From contig DASXNG010000065.1 in assembly GCA_036495225.1 (NCBI GenBank), positions 1 to 14,761 of the forward strand: a stretch of 14,761 nt of DNA, written 5' to 3'. This DNA comes from Galbitalea sp036495225. GTDB lineage: Bacteria > Actinomycetota > Actinomycetes > Actinomycetales > Microbacteriaceae. The position numbers and the translations under genes are program-made. The notes below the pieces were generated by a model. The model had not been told where the DNA came from, searched no databases, and saw nothing but the letters and a program-made list of their open reading frames with translations. Of the stretch, positions 6,789 to 14,052 are shown piece by piece (positions within the stretch are counted from its first letter, which is position 1; each line of letters opens with the position of its first letter).

Positions 6789-7516
6789 CCGGCGGGCGTT
6801 CCTTTAGCGTCCGTAGCTACTTCGCTCATCCGGTGCACGGTCCGCTGCCCACGCTTCTCTTGTTGCTCACGATCGGCACGGGGCTCATCGATGCGATCAG
6901 CATCCTGGGCCTCGGCCGGGTCTTCATCGCCAATATGACCGGCAACGTCGTATTCATCGGATTTGCTCTCGCAGGAGCACCGGGGTACAGCCTGTGGGGA
7001 TCGCTCGTGGCCCTCGCGGGATTCCTGGTCGGAGCGTCCATTGGCGGAGTCCTGATCTCTCGGTTTGGCACTCACCGGGGCAAGCTGTTTCGCAACGCCC
7101 TGTCAGTGCAGCTGCTGCTCTTCCTGGTCGCGCTTGTGGTGAGCCTTGACGGTGGGGCTCCGCTGGCCACCGTCAATCAGCTCGTGATCGTTGCGCTTGG
7201 CGCCATCGCTCTCGGAATTCAGAACGCGGTCGTACGTAATCTCGGGGTTCCGGACATGACGACAACCGTTCTCACCATGACGCTGACAGGGATCGGCTCC
7301 GACCTGCGAAAGAGGGACCTCGCGACCGCGGCTCGACGCCTGATCGCAGTGCTCGCCATGCTTGTCGGAGCCGGGGTTGGCGCCGTCCTCGTCCTGCAGC
7401 TCGGAGTGAGCGCAGCGGTACTGACCGTGTGCGCTCTGCTCGCAACTGCCCTCATCGGAGCAGCTGCCGCAGCACGCGGCACTCCCGAATGGGTGACGAG
7501 GACGGCAACCGCCTAG
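6785..7516 (+). CDS. DUF1275 (YoaK-like) integral membrane protein
   Basis: The 243-aa protein has about six hydrophobic segments and the DUF1275 hallmarks TGLIDAISILGLGRVFIANM (32-51) and ANMTGN (49-54), as well as the later GIQNAVVRNLGVPDMTTTVLT. The family is widespread, often next to redox or detoxification genes; a transport role is suspected but not established. Its ATG overlaps the upstream dehydrogenase stop by 4 bp, so it is almost certainly cotranscribed and presumably under the nearby TetR. The gene's TAG (7514-7516) is part of the palindrome CTAG, whose other strand is the stop of the convergent lipoprotein gene, so the two genes overlap by 4 bp with no room for a conventional terminator. 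Confidence 0.9.
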   Translation: MTGGRSFSVRSYFAHPVHGPLPTLLLLLTIGTGLIDAISILGLGRVFIANMTGNVVFIGFALAGAPGYSLWGSLVALAGFLVGASIGGVLISRFGTHRGKLFRNALSVQLLLFLVALVVSLDGGAPLATVNQLVIVALGAIALGIQNAVVRNLGVPDMTTTVLTMTLTGIGSDLRKRDLATAARRLIAVLAMLVGAGVGAVLVLQLGVSAAVLTVCALLATALIGAAAAARGTPEWVTRTATA

Positions 7517-8262
7517 TACGCGCCGACGACCGTGAAGTCGGAAGTCACGAAGACGTGGTGCGGCCAGTTGACACCGATGTAGTGCACCTCGTATTCGCCA
7601 TCGCTCAGTTTCACGACGCGGTCAACGACGCCGCCCGGGTAGGTGGCCAACGCTACTTCTGCGGCCTTGTCGGCCGTGCTTCCGCTCACGATCGTGCCCG
7701 ATCCCTCGGTGTAGTCAGTTGGAACCTTTCCATCCTTGTTAGCTGCGCTCGGTGACCCCTGCTTGAACGCAACTACCGCTGACGGTGTGTACGAGGGGGA
7801 TCCGCCGCTCGCTGGCGGTTGTACGATCACCTGCGATGCGGTGATCGTTGTGCTACTCGTCGATCCGAGCACGAGCACGGTGGCGCCCTTTGCAACCTCA
7901 CTCGCGGTCGCCGAGGTTGTCCCGTTCTCATACGCTGTCGAGGATCCAACCTTGACCGTCACGTCCTGGCCGGCAACCGTTGTCATCGTGAAACCGGATG
8001 ACGTCACGCTCGTGACGGTGCCGGATGACCCGCCTTCCGCAGCTCCGGATCGAGCATTGGAGCCCTTGCCGCCGGACGCAGGAAAACCGTGCCCCGCCGC
8101 GGCCGGGGCAGCGCTTGAGGCCGGGGTGGAAGTCGATGATGACGGCTGCGACGTGGCGGCGCACCCGGCGAGTCCGATCAGTGAGACCGATAGCGCGGCG
8201 CCCAGCATCCACATGCTCTTCTTCGTCACTCGTGGCCGGCGGTCTTGTGAACCGTTGTTCAT
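7513..8262 (-). CDS. Secreted lipoprotein with DUF5666-like domain and PepSY-like C terminus
   Basis: The 249-aa product begins with a basic N terminus (RRPRVTKKS), a hydrophobic stretch and the lipobox LAGC with Cys34 as the likely lipidated residue, so it should be anchored outside the membrane. Residues 35-75 are Ser/Ala/Gly-rich linker. About 80-145 resembles a DUF5666 beta fold (GTVTSVTSSGFTMTTVAGQD, then SSTAYENGT and VAKGATVLVLG). The last 45 residues, with DKAAEVALATYPGGVVDRV and YEVHYIGVNWPHHVFV, look like a PepSY-type element as found in actinobacterial membrane-associated proteins. Function unknown. ATG 8262 was chosen over upstream in-frame starts because AAGGAG lies 7 bp before it and the signal peptide then starts properly. 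Tandem 11-bp repeats upstream suggest control by a response regulator. Confidence 0.85.
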   Translation of the reverse strand: MNNGSQDRRPRVTKKSMWMLGAALSVSLIGLAGCAATSQPSSSTSTPASSAAPAAAGHGFPASGGKGSNARSGAAEGGSSGTVTSVTSSGFTMTTVAGQDVTVKVGSSTAYENGTTSATASEVAKGATVLVLGSTSSTTITASQVIVQPPASGGSPSYTPSAVVAFKQGSPSAANKDGKVPTDYTEGSGTIVSGSTADKAAEVALATYPGGVVDRVVKLSDGEYEVHYIGVNWPHHVFVTSDFTVVGAY

Positions 8263-8300
8263 GATTTCGCTCCTTCTTGTTCGGAAATCTCTCTCGAGAA

Positions 8301-8344
8301 TGTCAACCGAACTCATGAGTCATCTATGACGAACCTATGAGTCA
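8301..8344 (-). promoter_or_regulatory. Three tandem 11-bp repeats next to a TTGACA -35 box (OmpR/PhoB-type site)
   Basis: Read on the minus strand from 8344, three contiguous 11-mers appear: TGACTCATAGG (8344-8334), TTCGTCATAGA (8333-8323) and TGACTCATGAG (8322-8312), sharing TCAT at the same phase. Five bases later comes a perfect -35 TTGACA (8306-8301). Downstream at 16-18 bp there is no good -10 hexamer. Direct repeats on an 11-bp pitch just upstream of -35 are the classic arrangement for OmpR/PhoB-family response regulators acting as activators. The likely target is the lipoprotein gene starting at 8262. Confidence 0.55.
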
Positions 8345-8377
8345 CCAGAGAGTGAGACGAGCGGTCGCAACGATACG

Positions 8378-9040
8378 TTAGTTCGCTGCGACGGCCTGCT
8401 GACCTGTCTCTTGTGAAGTCGCGAAGGCAAGCGGGTGCGTCTTTGCGCGCCACAGCAGGCCGATGTAGATGAGGTCGAAGAGGCTACAGAGGAGCCCAAT
8501 CCACAGAATGAACGGCAGGTTTCCCAGGACACCGATGAGTATGGTCGGCGCAAGTGTGCCGAGCCACTTGGCAATGGCGATCACCATCGACTGTCCCCGC
8601 GTGCCGCGTCGCGCGATCAGCATTGCAATGAACAAACCCGACATGAGCAGGTTCTGAAGGAACGCGGAGTAGCGCACAGCATCCGTCCACCCGAACTCTC
8701 CGATGAAGAGCGCCTGGAGCGCGTATGAGGTGCCGAACACCACGATGCCCCAGCCGATGAACAACGGTCGCGTCACGAACTTCGGCAGTTCCGACCGGCC
8801 ATACCGGAAGAAGGTAAATACGATAGCGACGTCGGCTGCGGCCCAGACGAGGTTGATGATCGACTGCGCGGAGATCGTGCCGGCGAGACCGTGGATTCCG
8901 TAGATGGATTCCCAGGCGATATTAAGCCCGAGCGCGAACACCGGAATCGCATAGGTCTTATGTCTGAACCCGAGGCGGATCGACTCGATGTAGACGATCG
9001 TCCAGGCAAGGCCGCTGACGATGGTGAGAAAGAGTTCCAC
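8378..9040 (-). CDS. Seven-helix membrane protein resembling Pyr4/PaxB-type integral membrane terpene cyclases
   Basis: The 220-aa protein is almost entirely hydrophobic, with about seven membrane segments (near 3-22, 31-48, 55-77, 91-110, 121-143, 155-172 and 174-197), matching the size and topology of Pyr4-type cyclases. Helix 1 to 2 reads WTIVYIESIRLGFRHKTYAI, then LGLNIAWESIYG; the fungal family has a comparable TYGMP...N-I-x-W-E pattern with an essential Glu, here Glu44. The last helix has FDLIYIGLLW with Asp189, where the fungal enzymes carry their second essential acid. Fungal members protonate and cyclise epoxidised meroterpenoids; bacterial homologues mostly have no known role. No prenyltransferase or epoxidase gene is nearby, so a cyclase activity is only a hypothesis. 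The GTG at 9040 follows an AGGAAA Shine-Dalgarno and lies 15 bp after the TetR gene on the same strand. Confidence 0.65.
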   Translation of the reverse strand: MELFLTIVSGLAWTIVYIESIRLGFRHKTYAIPVFALGLNIAWESIYGIHGLAGTISAQSIINLVWAAADVAIVFTFFRYGRSELPKFVTRPLFIGWGIVVFGTSYALQALFIGEFGWTDAVRYSAFLQNLLMSGLFIAMLIARRGTRGQSMVIAIAKWLGTLAPTILIGVLGNLPFILWIGLLCSLFDLIYIGLLWRAKTHPLAFATSQETGQQAVAAN

Positions 9041-9055
9041 GAGATTTCCTGCTTT

Positions 9056-9676
9056 CTAAGGGTGTCGGGAGTCGGCGCGGCTCCCGTGATTGTTGATGGG
9101 TTCTGTCTCTCGATATCGCCGAATGAGATCGGCAACGGCCACGCCAAGTGCGTCAACGTCTACCGGGAATGCATTCGCAAGCTGTGCAATCAAGAGGCCT
9201 TGAATTGCGGCACCAACGGTGAGCGCGTTCTGACGATCACCTTCGTACGGGGCGAGAAGGTCGGCGAGCAAGCCATTGAACAGAGCAACTGTTGGACGCA
9301 ACTCCTGGTCGTAGACTGCGGCAACTATGAGCTCGAACACGGCCGCGGTTTCGACCCGTCGTTCGGTCACGAGTTGGATGGCGAACGCCGCGCAGATCTC
9401 CGGCGTCTCGTCGACGCGAGTTGAAGCGGCCAGAACGAGCGCCGCCAGGTCCAGCCCGATGCTGGAACCCGCATGCTCGAGCGTCGCTCGCCGCAGCTCT
9501 CCTATGGACGCAAAGTGGTAGGTGACGGAGGCAATCGAGACGCCCGCTTCTGCGGCGACTGCGCGGTGAGTGAGTGATCCGGAGCCGCCACCGGCAACGA
9601 CGTGTGTGGCCGCATCCAGCAGCAAGTTGCGTCGCGCAGCACCTCGCGCCAATCGCCCGTCGGCTTCGTTCCCCAT
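9056..9676 (-). CDS. TetR-family transcriptional repressor (second)
   Basis: The 206-aa product carries a TetR DNA-binding domain: RGAARRNLLLDAATHVVA (11-28), then the helix-turn-helix at about 36-55 with THRAVAAEAGVSIASVTYHF. The C-terminal half is helical and includes ALTVGAAIQGLLIAQLANAF, a usual TetR ligand-domain end. ATG 9676 is preceded by GGAG at 9686-9683 with 6-bp spacing; an in-frame TTG at 9688 is less likely, as it lies upstream of this ribosome-binding site and at the operator edge. It is the first gene of a probable operon with the Pyr4-like membrane protein and is divergent from an MFS exporter 203 bp away. A near-perfect palindrome overlaps its promoter, so it is probably autoregulated. 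Ligand unknown. Confidence 0.92.
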   Translation of the reverse strand: MGNEADGRLARGAARRNLLLDAATHVVAGGGSGSLTHRAVAAEAGVSIASVTYHFASIGELRRATLEHAGSSIGLDLAALVLAASTRVDETPEICAAFAIQLVTERRVETAAVFELIVAAVYDQELRPTVALFNGLLADLLAPYEGDRQNALTVGAAIQGLLIAQLANAFPVDVDALGVAVADLIRRYRETEPINNHGSRADSRHP

Positions 9677-9687
9677 GCTCAACTCCA

Positions 9688-9721
9688 ACTATCGGTATAA
9701 ATGTACTGATAGTCAGAGCAA
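9688..9721 (-). promoter_or_regulatory. Promoter of the second TetR gene with a 26-bp palindromic operator
   Basis: The palindrome at 9688-9713 has arms ACTATCGGTA and TACTGATAGT around TAAATG, pairing at 9 of 10 positions. On the minus strand a -35-like TTGCTC (9721-9716), 16-bp spacer and -10 TATACC (9699-9694) overlap it, giving a start near 9687 and a leader of about 11 nt that holds only the GGAG. The position and symmetry are what a TetR-family operator requires. Confidence 0.7.
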
Positions 9722-9866
9722 CGCGCAAGTGCTGGCCGCAGACCAGCAAGCCGGCCGCGATTTCAACGCCGTCATCCACATGGGGTGACCCGGGGTGATG
9801 AACTACGGCGTAGCTTCGACACAACTTCTGAGCGGGGGATCGTGACCATCAACAGTTTCTGCACCT

Positions 9867-9882
9867 CACCGGGAATCCGGTG
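9867..9882 (+). promoter_or_regulatory. Hairpin spanning the MFS start codon
   Basis: CACCGG (9867-9872), loop GAAT and CCGGTG (9877-9882) form an exact 6-bp GC-rich stem whose 3' arm contains the GTG start at 9880-9882 and whose loop side includes the only GGGA-like ribosome-binding sequence. In RNA it would hide the start. The same bases could instead be a DNA-level inverted repeat for a regulator. Confidence 0.4.
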
Positions 9883-11295
9883 ACCTCCGTTAGTTCGGCA
9901 CGCAGCACGCCGGTTGCGTGGTCGGTGCTCGTGCCGCTGGCTCTCGCGCAATTCATCTGCTCGTTCGCCGGCTCGAACATGAACGTGATGCTCAATGACA
10001 TGAGCCGCGATCTCAATACGACGGTTCACGGCATCCAGATCTCGATCACGCTGTTCCTGCTCGTGATGGCAGCGCTCATGATCCCGTTCGGCAAGCTCAC
10101 GGTGCAGCTCGGTCGGAAGGTCTGCTTCGTGCTCGGGCTTGCAATCTACGGAGTGGGCGCCGTTGTCAGTGCTTTGTCGCCGGGACTGGGCGTACTCATC
10201 ATCGGCAACTCAATCCTCGAGGGAGCGGGCACCGCCCTGCTCATACCACCCGTCTACATCCTGGTGACCATGTACTGGAAGGGCATCGCAGACCGAGCGC
10301 GGGCGTTCGGTCTCGTGAGCGCCGCCGGAGGCGTTGGGGCAGCGACCGGACCGTTGATCGGCGGTTGGATCTGCGCGTTCATCAGCTGGCGGGCCGCGTT
10401 CGGATTCCAGGCACTCGTTATCGTGGTCATCCTGATCCTCGCGATACGCATCAAAGACCCCCTGCCTGCCGAACCGGGACGGCCGTACGACGTGGTGGGC
10501 GCCGTGTTGTCCGGGCTCGGACTCATCGTGTTCGTGCTTGGCATCCTCGCCGCCGACAACAATCTGATCGCGTGCCTTGCGCTGATGGCTGGCGGCGCCG
10601 GCATCATCGCCCTGTTCTTCTGGTGGGTGCGGCGTCGGGAAGCGAAGGGTCGAGAGCCGCTGCTCTCGACGAAGCTGTTCCGAGTGAGGGTCTCGAATCT
10701 CGGCCTCGTGACTCAGAACCTGCAATGGCTGCTTCTCATGGGCGTCTCGATGCTCGTGGCGAGTCACCTGCAGGTGGTTCGAGGTTATGACGCCATCCAG
10801 ACCGGAGTCATCTTCAGCGCTGCAACAGTCGGCATCCTGGCGTCTTCGCTCGCCGCCGGCACCCTCGTGAAACGCTTTGCGCAGCGCACGCTGATCATCA
10901 CCGGCTTCCTGATTACCGGAGTTGGTCTCATCCTGCTCCTCATCGTGGGTGGCGTCCCCGACGCGTGGGCCTATGCCTGGGGTCTGTTCGCCATCGGAAT
11001 CGGGATCGGCGTGATGCTCACTCCGAGTGTCAACCTTGTGCAGTCGGCCTTCCCGGAGGAACAACAGGGGGAGATCTCCGGGCTCTCGCGCAGCATCTCC
11101 AACCTCGGGTCCAGCTTCGGGACCGCGATCGTCGGAACCGTTCTCGTTCTTGGCGTGAGCGGACCGCACGACCAGTACGTTCTCGCTCTCGTACCGCTCG
11201 TCGCGGTTGCGGTAATCGGAATGATCGTGGCCGGCTTCCTACCCGGGCGTGCAGCCCGATCGCAGCAGGCTGCGACGGCCGCGACGACTACGTAA
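9880..11295 (+). CDS. MFS drug/metabolite exporter, DHA2 (14-helix) type
   Basis: The 471-aa protein has about 14 hydrophobic segments, the length and layout of DHA2 proton-driven exporters (EmrB/QacA group). A motif-A-like loop GKLTVQLGRKVCFVLG follows helix 2, and the antiporter motif C region appears as GAATGPLIGGWI in helix 5. The central loop with RRREAKGREPLLSTKLF separates the two halves, and the family-typical GEISGLSRSISNLGSSFG lies near the C terminus. Substrate is not predictable. The GTG at 9880 lies inside a hairpin and has only a weak GGGA ribosome-binding site; it was chosen because the frame closes soon upstream and the first helix then begins near residue 12. It is divergent from the TetR/Pyr4-like operon, a common arrangement for efflux pumps under local TetR control. 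Confidence 0.9.
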   Translation: MTSVSSARSTPVAWSVLVPLALAQFICSFAGSNMNVMLNDMSRDLNTTVHGIQISITLFLLVMAALMIPFGKLTVQLGRKVCFVLGLAIYGVGAVVSALSPGLGVLIIGNSILEGAGTALLIPPVYILVTMYWKGIADRARAFGLVSAAGGVGAATGPLIGGWICAFISWRAAFGFQALVIVVILILAIRIKDPLPAEPGRPYDVVGAVLSGLGLIVFVLGILAADNNLIACLALMAGGAGIIALFFWWVRRREAKGREPLLSTKLFRVRVSNLGLVTQNLQWLLLMGVSMLVASHLQVVRGYDAIQTGVIFSAATVGILASSLAAGTLVKRFAQRTLIITGFLITGVGLILLLIVGGVPDAWAYAWGLFAIGIGIGVMLTPSVNLVQSAFPEEQQGEISGLSRSISNLGSSFGTAIVGTVLVLGVSGPHDQYVLALVPLVAVAVIGMIVAGFLPGRAARSQQAATAATTT

Positions 11296-11436
11296 GGGAA
11301 ATCCGATCCAGCTGTGGGAGCCCATGGGCGAGCGGCCGAGACCGGCCCGAACTCTCGGCTACTTGTCAGGCCGGACATAGACCTTTGGCGGTTCTCGCTC
11401 AGGTCGCTTTGCGGCGGCGGGCGAAAGCTGATGTGA

Positions 11437-13998
11437 GTGACTGTCCCAACACCCCCGCGCGGCCCCCTGTCTTCCACTGTTTTCGGCATCATCGCGTCAA
11501 GCGTGATTGCCGGAGTGCTCGTCGCGGCCAGCCTCACTCCGATGATCTCCGTTTCGACCGCGGCCGCCCAGGGCGCCGTCGGAATTTTCGACGGCCTTCC
11601 GAGCTACATTTCGATCGGCACCTTGCCGGGGGCCAACACGATCTACGCGGAGGACAACGGAAAACCGGTTGCCGTCGCCACCGTCTTCGATGAGAACCGG
11701 CAGCAAGTCTCGTGGGACCAGGTTTCGCAGGCGGCCAAGGACGCGACCGTGGATGGCGAGGACCGTCGTTTTTACTCGCACGGCGGCGTCGACGTGCCCG
11801 GAATCATCCGCGCGGCGCTGTCCGACGTCACGGGAAGCAGCGCCCAACAGGGCGCGTCGACCATCGCGCAGCAACTGGTCAAGAACCTTTCCATCCAGGA
11901 GGCGCTCCAGCTCCCCACCGTCAAAGAACAACAGGCCGGGATCGCCGCGGCCGACGCATCCACCCTTGATCGCAAGCTCAAAGAGGCCAAGCTGGCGGTG
12001 TCCCTCGAGAAGAAGTACACCAAACAACAGATCCTCTTGGCGTACATGAATGTCGCGCCATTCGGGGGCACCACCTATGGCATCCAGGCGGCCGCCGAGC
12101 GCTACTACGGCGAGGACGCCTCGAAGCTGACCGTGGTGCAGGCGGCGACACTGATAGCGATCGTGCAGAACCCCAACGTTCGAGCGCCCGTCGACAAAGC
12201 CGGGTACGCGGCGAACAAGGTCAGGCGCAACGACATCCTGCAACAGATGTACCTAGCGCACAGCATCACGCAGGCACAGCTGACCACGGCGCTGAAGACT
12301 CCAGAAAGCGCCAAGACGATCAAGAACAGCCCGCCGCGCGAGGGCTGCACCAGCGCGTCCGACGACGCCCAGTTCTGGTGCGAATACGTGCAGACACTCG
12401 TGCCGTCGCTGACATCGCTTGGCACCACCACGGCCCAGCGGGAGGAGAACTGGAAGGTCGGCGGGTACAAGATCTACACCTCGCTCGATGTGAAACTTCA
12501 GGCCCAGGCACAGACGGCCGAGAACGAGTGGGTTCCCGCGACCCTCCCAACGATGGACATCGGCGGCGCAACCGACTCCGTACAGGTGGGTACCGGCCGA
12601 ATACTCGTGATGGTCGAGAACCGGAAATTTAGCGAGACGGCCTCCGGCGGAGGTGCCGGCACGACCGCGATCAACTACAACGTCGACAGCCAGAACGGGG
12701 GAAGCGCTTACGGCTTCCAGGGCGCATCGACGTACAAACCGTTCACTCTGATGACCTGGCTGCAGGACGGGCACGGGCTGGAAGACGTTGTGGATGCCAC
12801 GCCCGACCCGAACCTCAACCTGGCTAACTTCAAGGACAGTTGCGAACCGGGCGGCCAATGGTCGGGAACCTACGGCCGGTACACCAACGACGGTTACGAA
12901 ACCGGGCCGCACACCGTGCTCAACGCGACCGCAGAGTCGATCAACGGCGTCTTCCTCAACATGGGTACGCAGGTGGACCAGTGCGCGACTCGCAACAACG
13001 CGATCGCGTTCGGTGTCCACACCGGAAGCGGCCAACCGCTCCAGCACCAGCCATCGGCCATCCTCGGCACGAACTCTGTCGCGCCTCTGACGATGGCGGC
13101 CGCATACGCCGGGATCGCGAACGACGGAGTCTTCTGCAAGCCGACCGCGATCGACTCGATCGTCGCACCGGATGGCAAGAAACTCGCTGGGCAGCCGAAG
13201 AGCTGCTCCACGGCTCTCGATCCGCAAATCGACGCGGCGGTTGGTTACGCGATGCAGGGCGTGTTCACCGGCGGTACGGCCTCCGCAGCCCGACCGTTCG
13301 GCGTGAGCGTTCTCGGCAAAACGGGAACGAGCAACAACTCATGGCAGACCTGGACCGTTGGTTCGACCACGAAGGTCTCGACCGCAGTCTGGATTGGCAA
13401 CGCCACCGGAGACGCAGTGACGACCGCCACCCGGCCTCCGAGGGCCTGCCCGGGAACGGGGGATCAGGTCGCAACCTTGCGCAACTGTGTCTTCAAACAG
13501 ACGATGACGGCCATCGACGCCGAGTACGCTCCCGGGACCTTCCCACCCGCGCCGACCCAATACCTGACGGGGTCAGCCGCGGCACTCGGCAACTACTCAG
13601 GCCAGACCATCGCTGCGGCCACGGCCGAGCTCCAGGCCCTGGGTTATACCGTCACGGTTGCGCCGGGCACGGTCAAGTCGAGCGAACCGGCAGGAACTGT
13701 GGCGAATACCAACCCAACCGCTGGCACAACGATTTCGGTCGGGTACGGGATCACGCTCTACACAAGTGACGGATCACTTGCCACCGTCACAGTTCCGGAT
13801 GTCGCGGGAGACAGTTTCAGTCAGGCAAGCAGCGCGATCGCAAAGGCAGGGTTCACGACCGCCGCAGTGCAGGGCTGTGTGGTCACCACCTCACCGTCGC
13901 AGCTCGGAAACGTCGTGTCCACCGACCCGACCCAAGGCACAAAGCAACCACCGGGCACCACCATCACGGTCAACATCGGCAGCGCCTCGTGCCCTTGA
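11437..13998 (+). CDS. Class A penicillin-binding protein (transglycosylase/transpeptidase) with two PASTA repeats
   Basis: This bifunctional enzyme polymerises and cross-links peptidoglycan outside the membrane. The 853-aa product has a very short cytoplasmic tail, one membrane anchor (about 12-33), and a GT51 transglycosylase domain with EDRRFYSHGGVD (108-119, catalytic Glu108), QGASTIAQQLVKN (138-150) and a KLKEAKLAVSLEKKYTK motif. The transpeptidase domain shows Ser431-x-x-Lys434 (STYK), Ser501-x-Asn503 (SIN) and KTG at 628-630. Two C-terminal PASTA repeats lie at about 715-773 and 784-851; such repeats sense muropeptides or beta-lactams in related proteins. It is a PonA-like actinobacterial PBP. 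The GTG start at 11437 has no clear Shine-Dalgarno, but an anchor 12 residues later suits the family. The 141 bp upstream holds no convincing promoter. Confidence 0.95.
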   Translation: MTVPTPPRGPLSSTVFGIIASSVIAGVLVAASLTPMISVSTAAAQGAVGIFDGLPSYISIGTLPGANTIYAEDNGKPVAVATVFDENRQQVSWDQVSQAAKDATVDGEDRRFYSHGGVDVPGIIRAALSDVTGSSAQQGASTIAQQLVKNLSIQEALQLPTVKEQQAGIAAADASTLDRKLKEAKLAVSLEKKYTKQQILLAYMNVAPFGGTTYGIQAAAERYYGEDASKLTVVQAATLIAIVQNPNVRAPVDKAGYAANKVRRNDILQQMYLAHSITQAQLTTALKTPESAKTIKNSPPREGCTSASDDAQFWCEYVQTLVPSLTSLGTTTAQREENWKVGGYKIYTSLDVKLQAQAQTAENEWVPATLPTMDIGGATDSVQVGTGRILVMVENRKFSETASGGGAGTTAINYNVDSQNGGSAYGFQGASTYKPFTLMTWLQDGHGLEDVVDATPDPNLNLANFKDSCEPGGQWSGTYGRYTNDGYETGPHTVLNATAESINGVFLNMGTQVDQCATRNNAIAFGVHTGSGQPLQHQPSAILGTNSVAPLTMAAAYAGIANDGVFCKPTAIDSIVAPDGKKLAGQPKSCSTALDPQIDAAVGYAMQGVFTGGTASAARPFGVSVLGKTGTSNNSWQTWTVGSTTKVSTAVWIGNATGDAVTTATRPPRACPGTGDQVATLRNCVFKQTMTAIDAEYAPGTFPPAPTQYLTGSAAALGNYSGQTIAAATAELQALGYTVTVAPGTVKSSEPAGTVANTNPTAGTTISVGYGITLYTSDGSLATVTVPDVAGDSFSQASSAIAKAGFTTAAVQGCVVTTSPSQLGNVVSTDPTQGTKQPPGTTITVNIGSASCP

Positions 13999-14052
13999 CC
14001 TGCGAATGAGACGCACGTTGTTCCGTTCGTGGTTCGCTGTGACACTGTGAGC

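Noticed and set aside
10210..11169. 319-codon open frame on the minus strand
   Set aside because: It lies antisense to the MFS gene in a GC-rich region and its product is a low-complexity run of charged residues with no fold-like pattern; the plus-strand frame has clear membrane helices and MFS motifs.
11334..11347. GGCCG-AGAC-CGGCC hairpin after the MFS gene as a terminator
   Set aside because: The stem is only 5 bp and no T-run follows; such short GC stems are expected by chance in this composition.
11363..11391. TTGTCA as the -35 of the PBP promoter
   Set aside because: No acceptable -10 hexamer is found 16-18 bp downstream.
12253..13227. 324-codon open frame on the minus strand
   Set aside because: It is antisense to the PBP transpeptidase domain, which has all catalytic motifs; the minus product has no recognisable domain.
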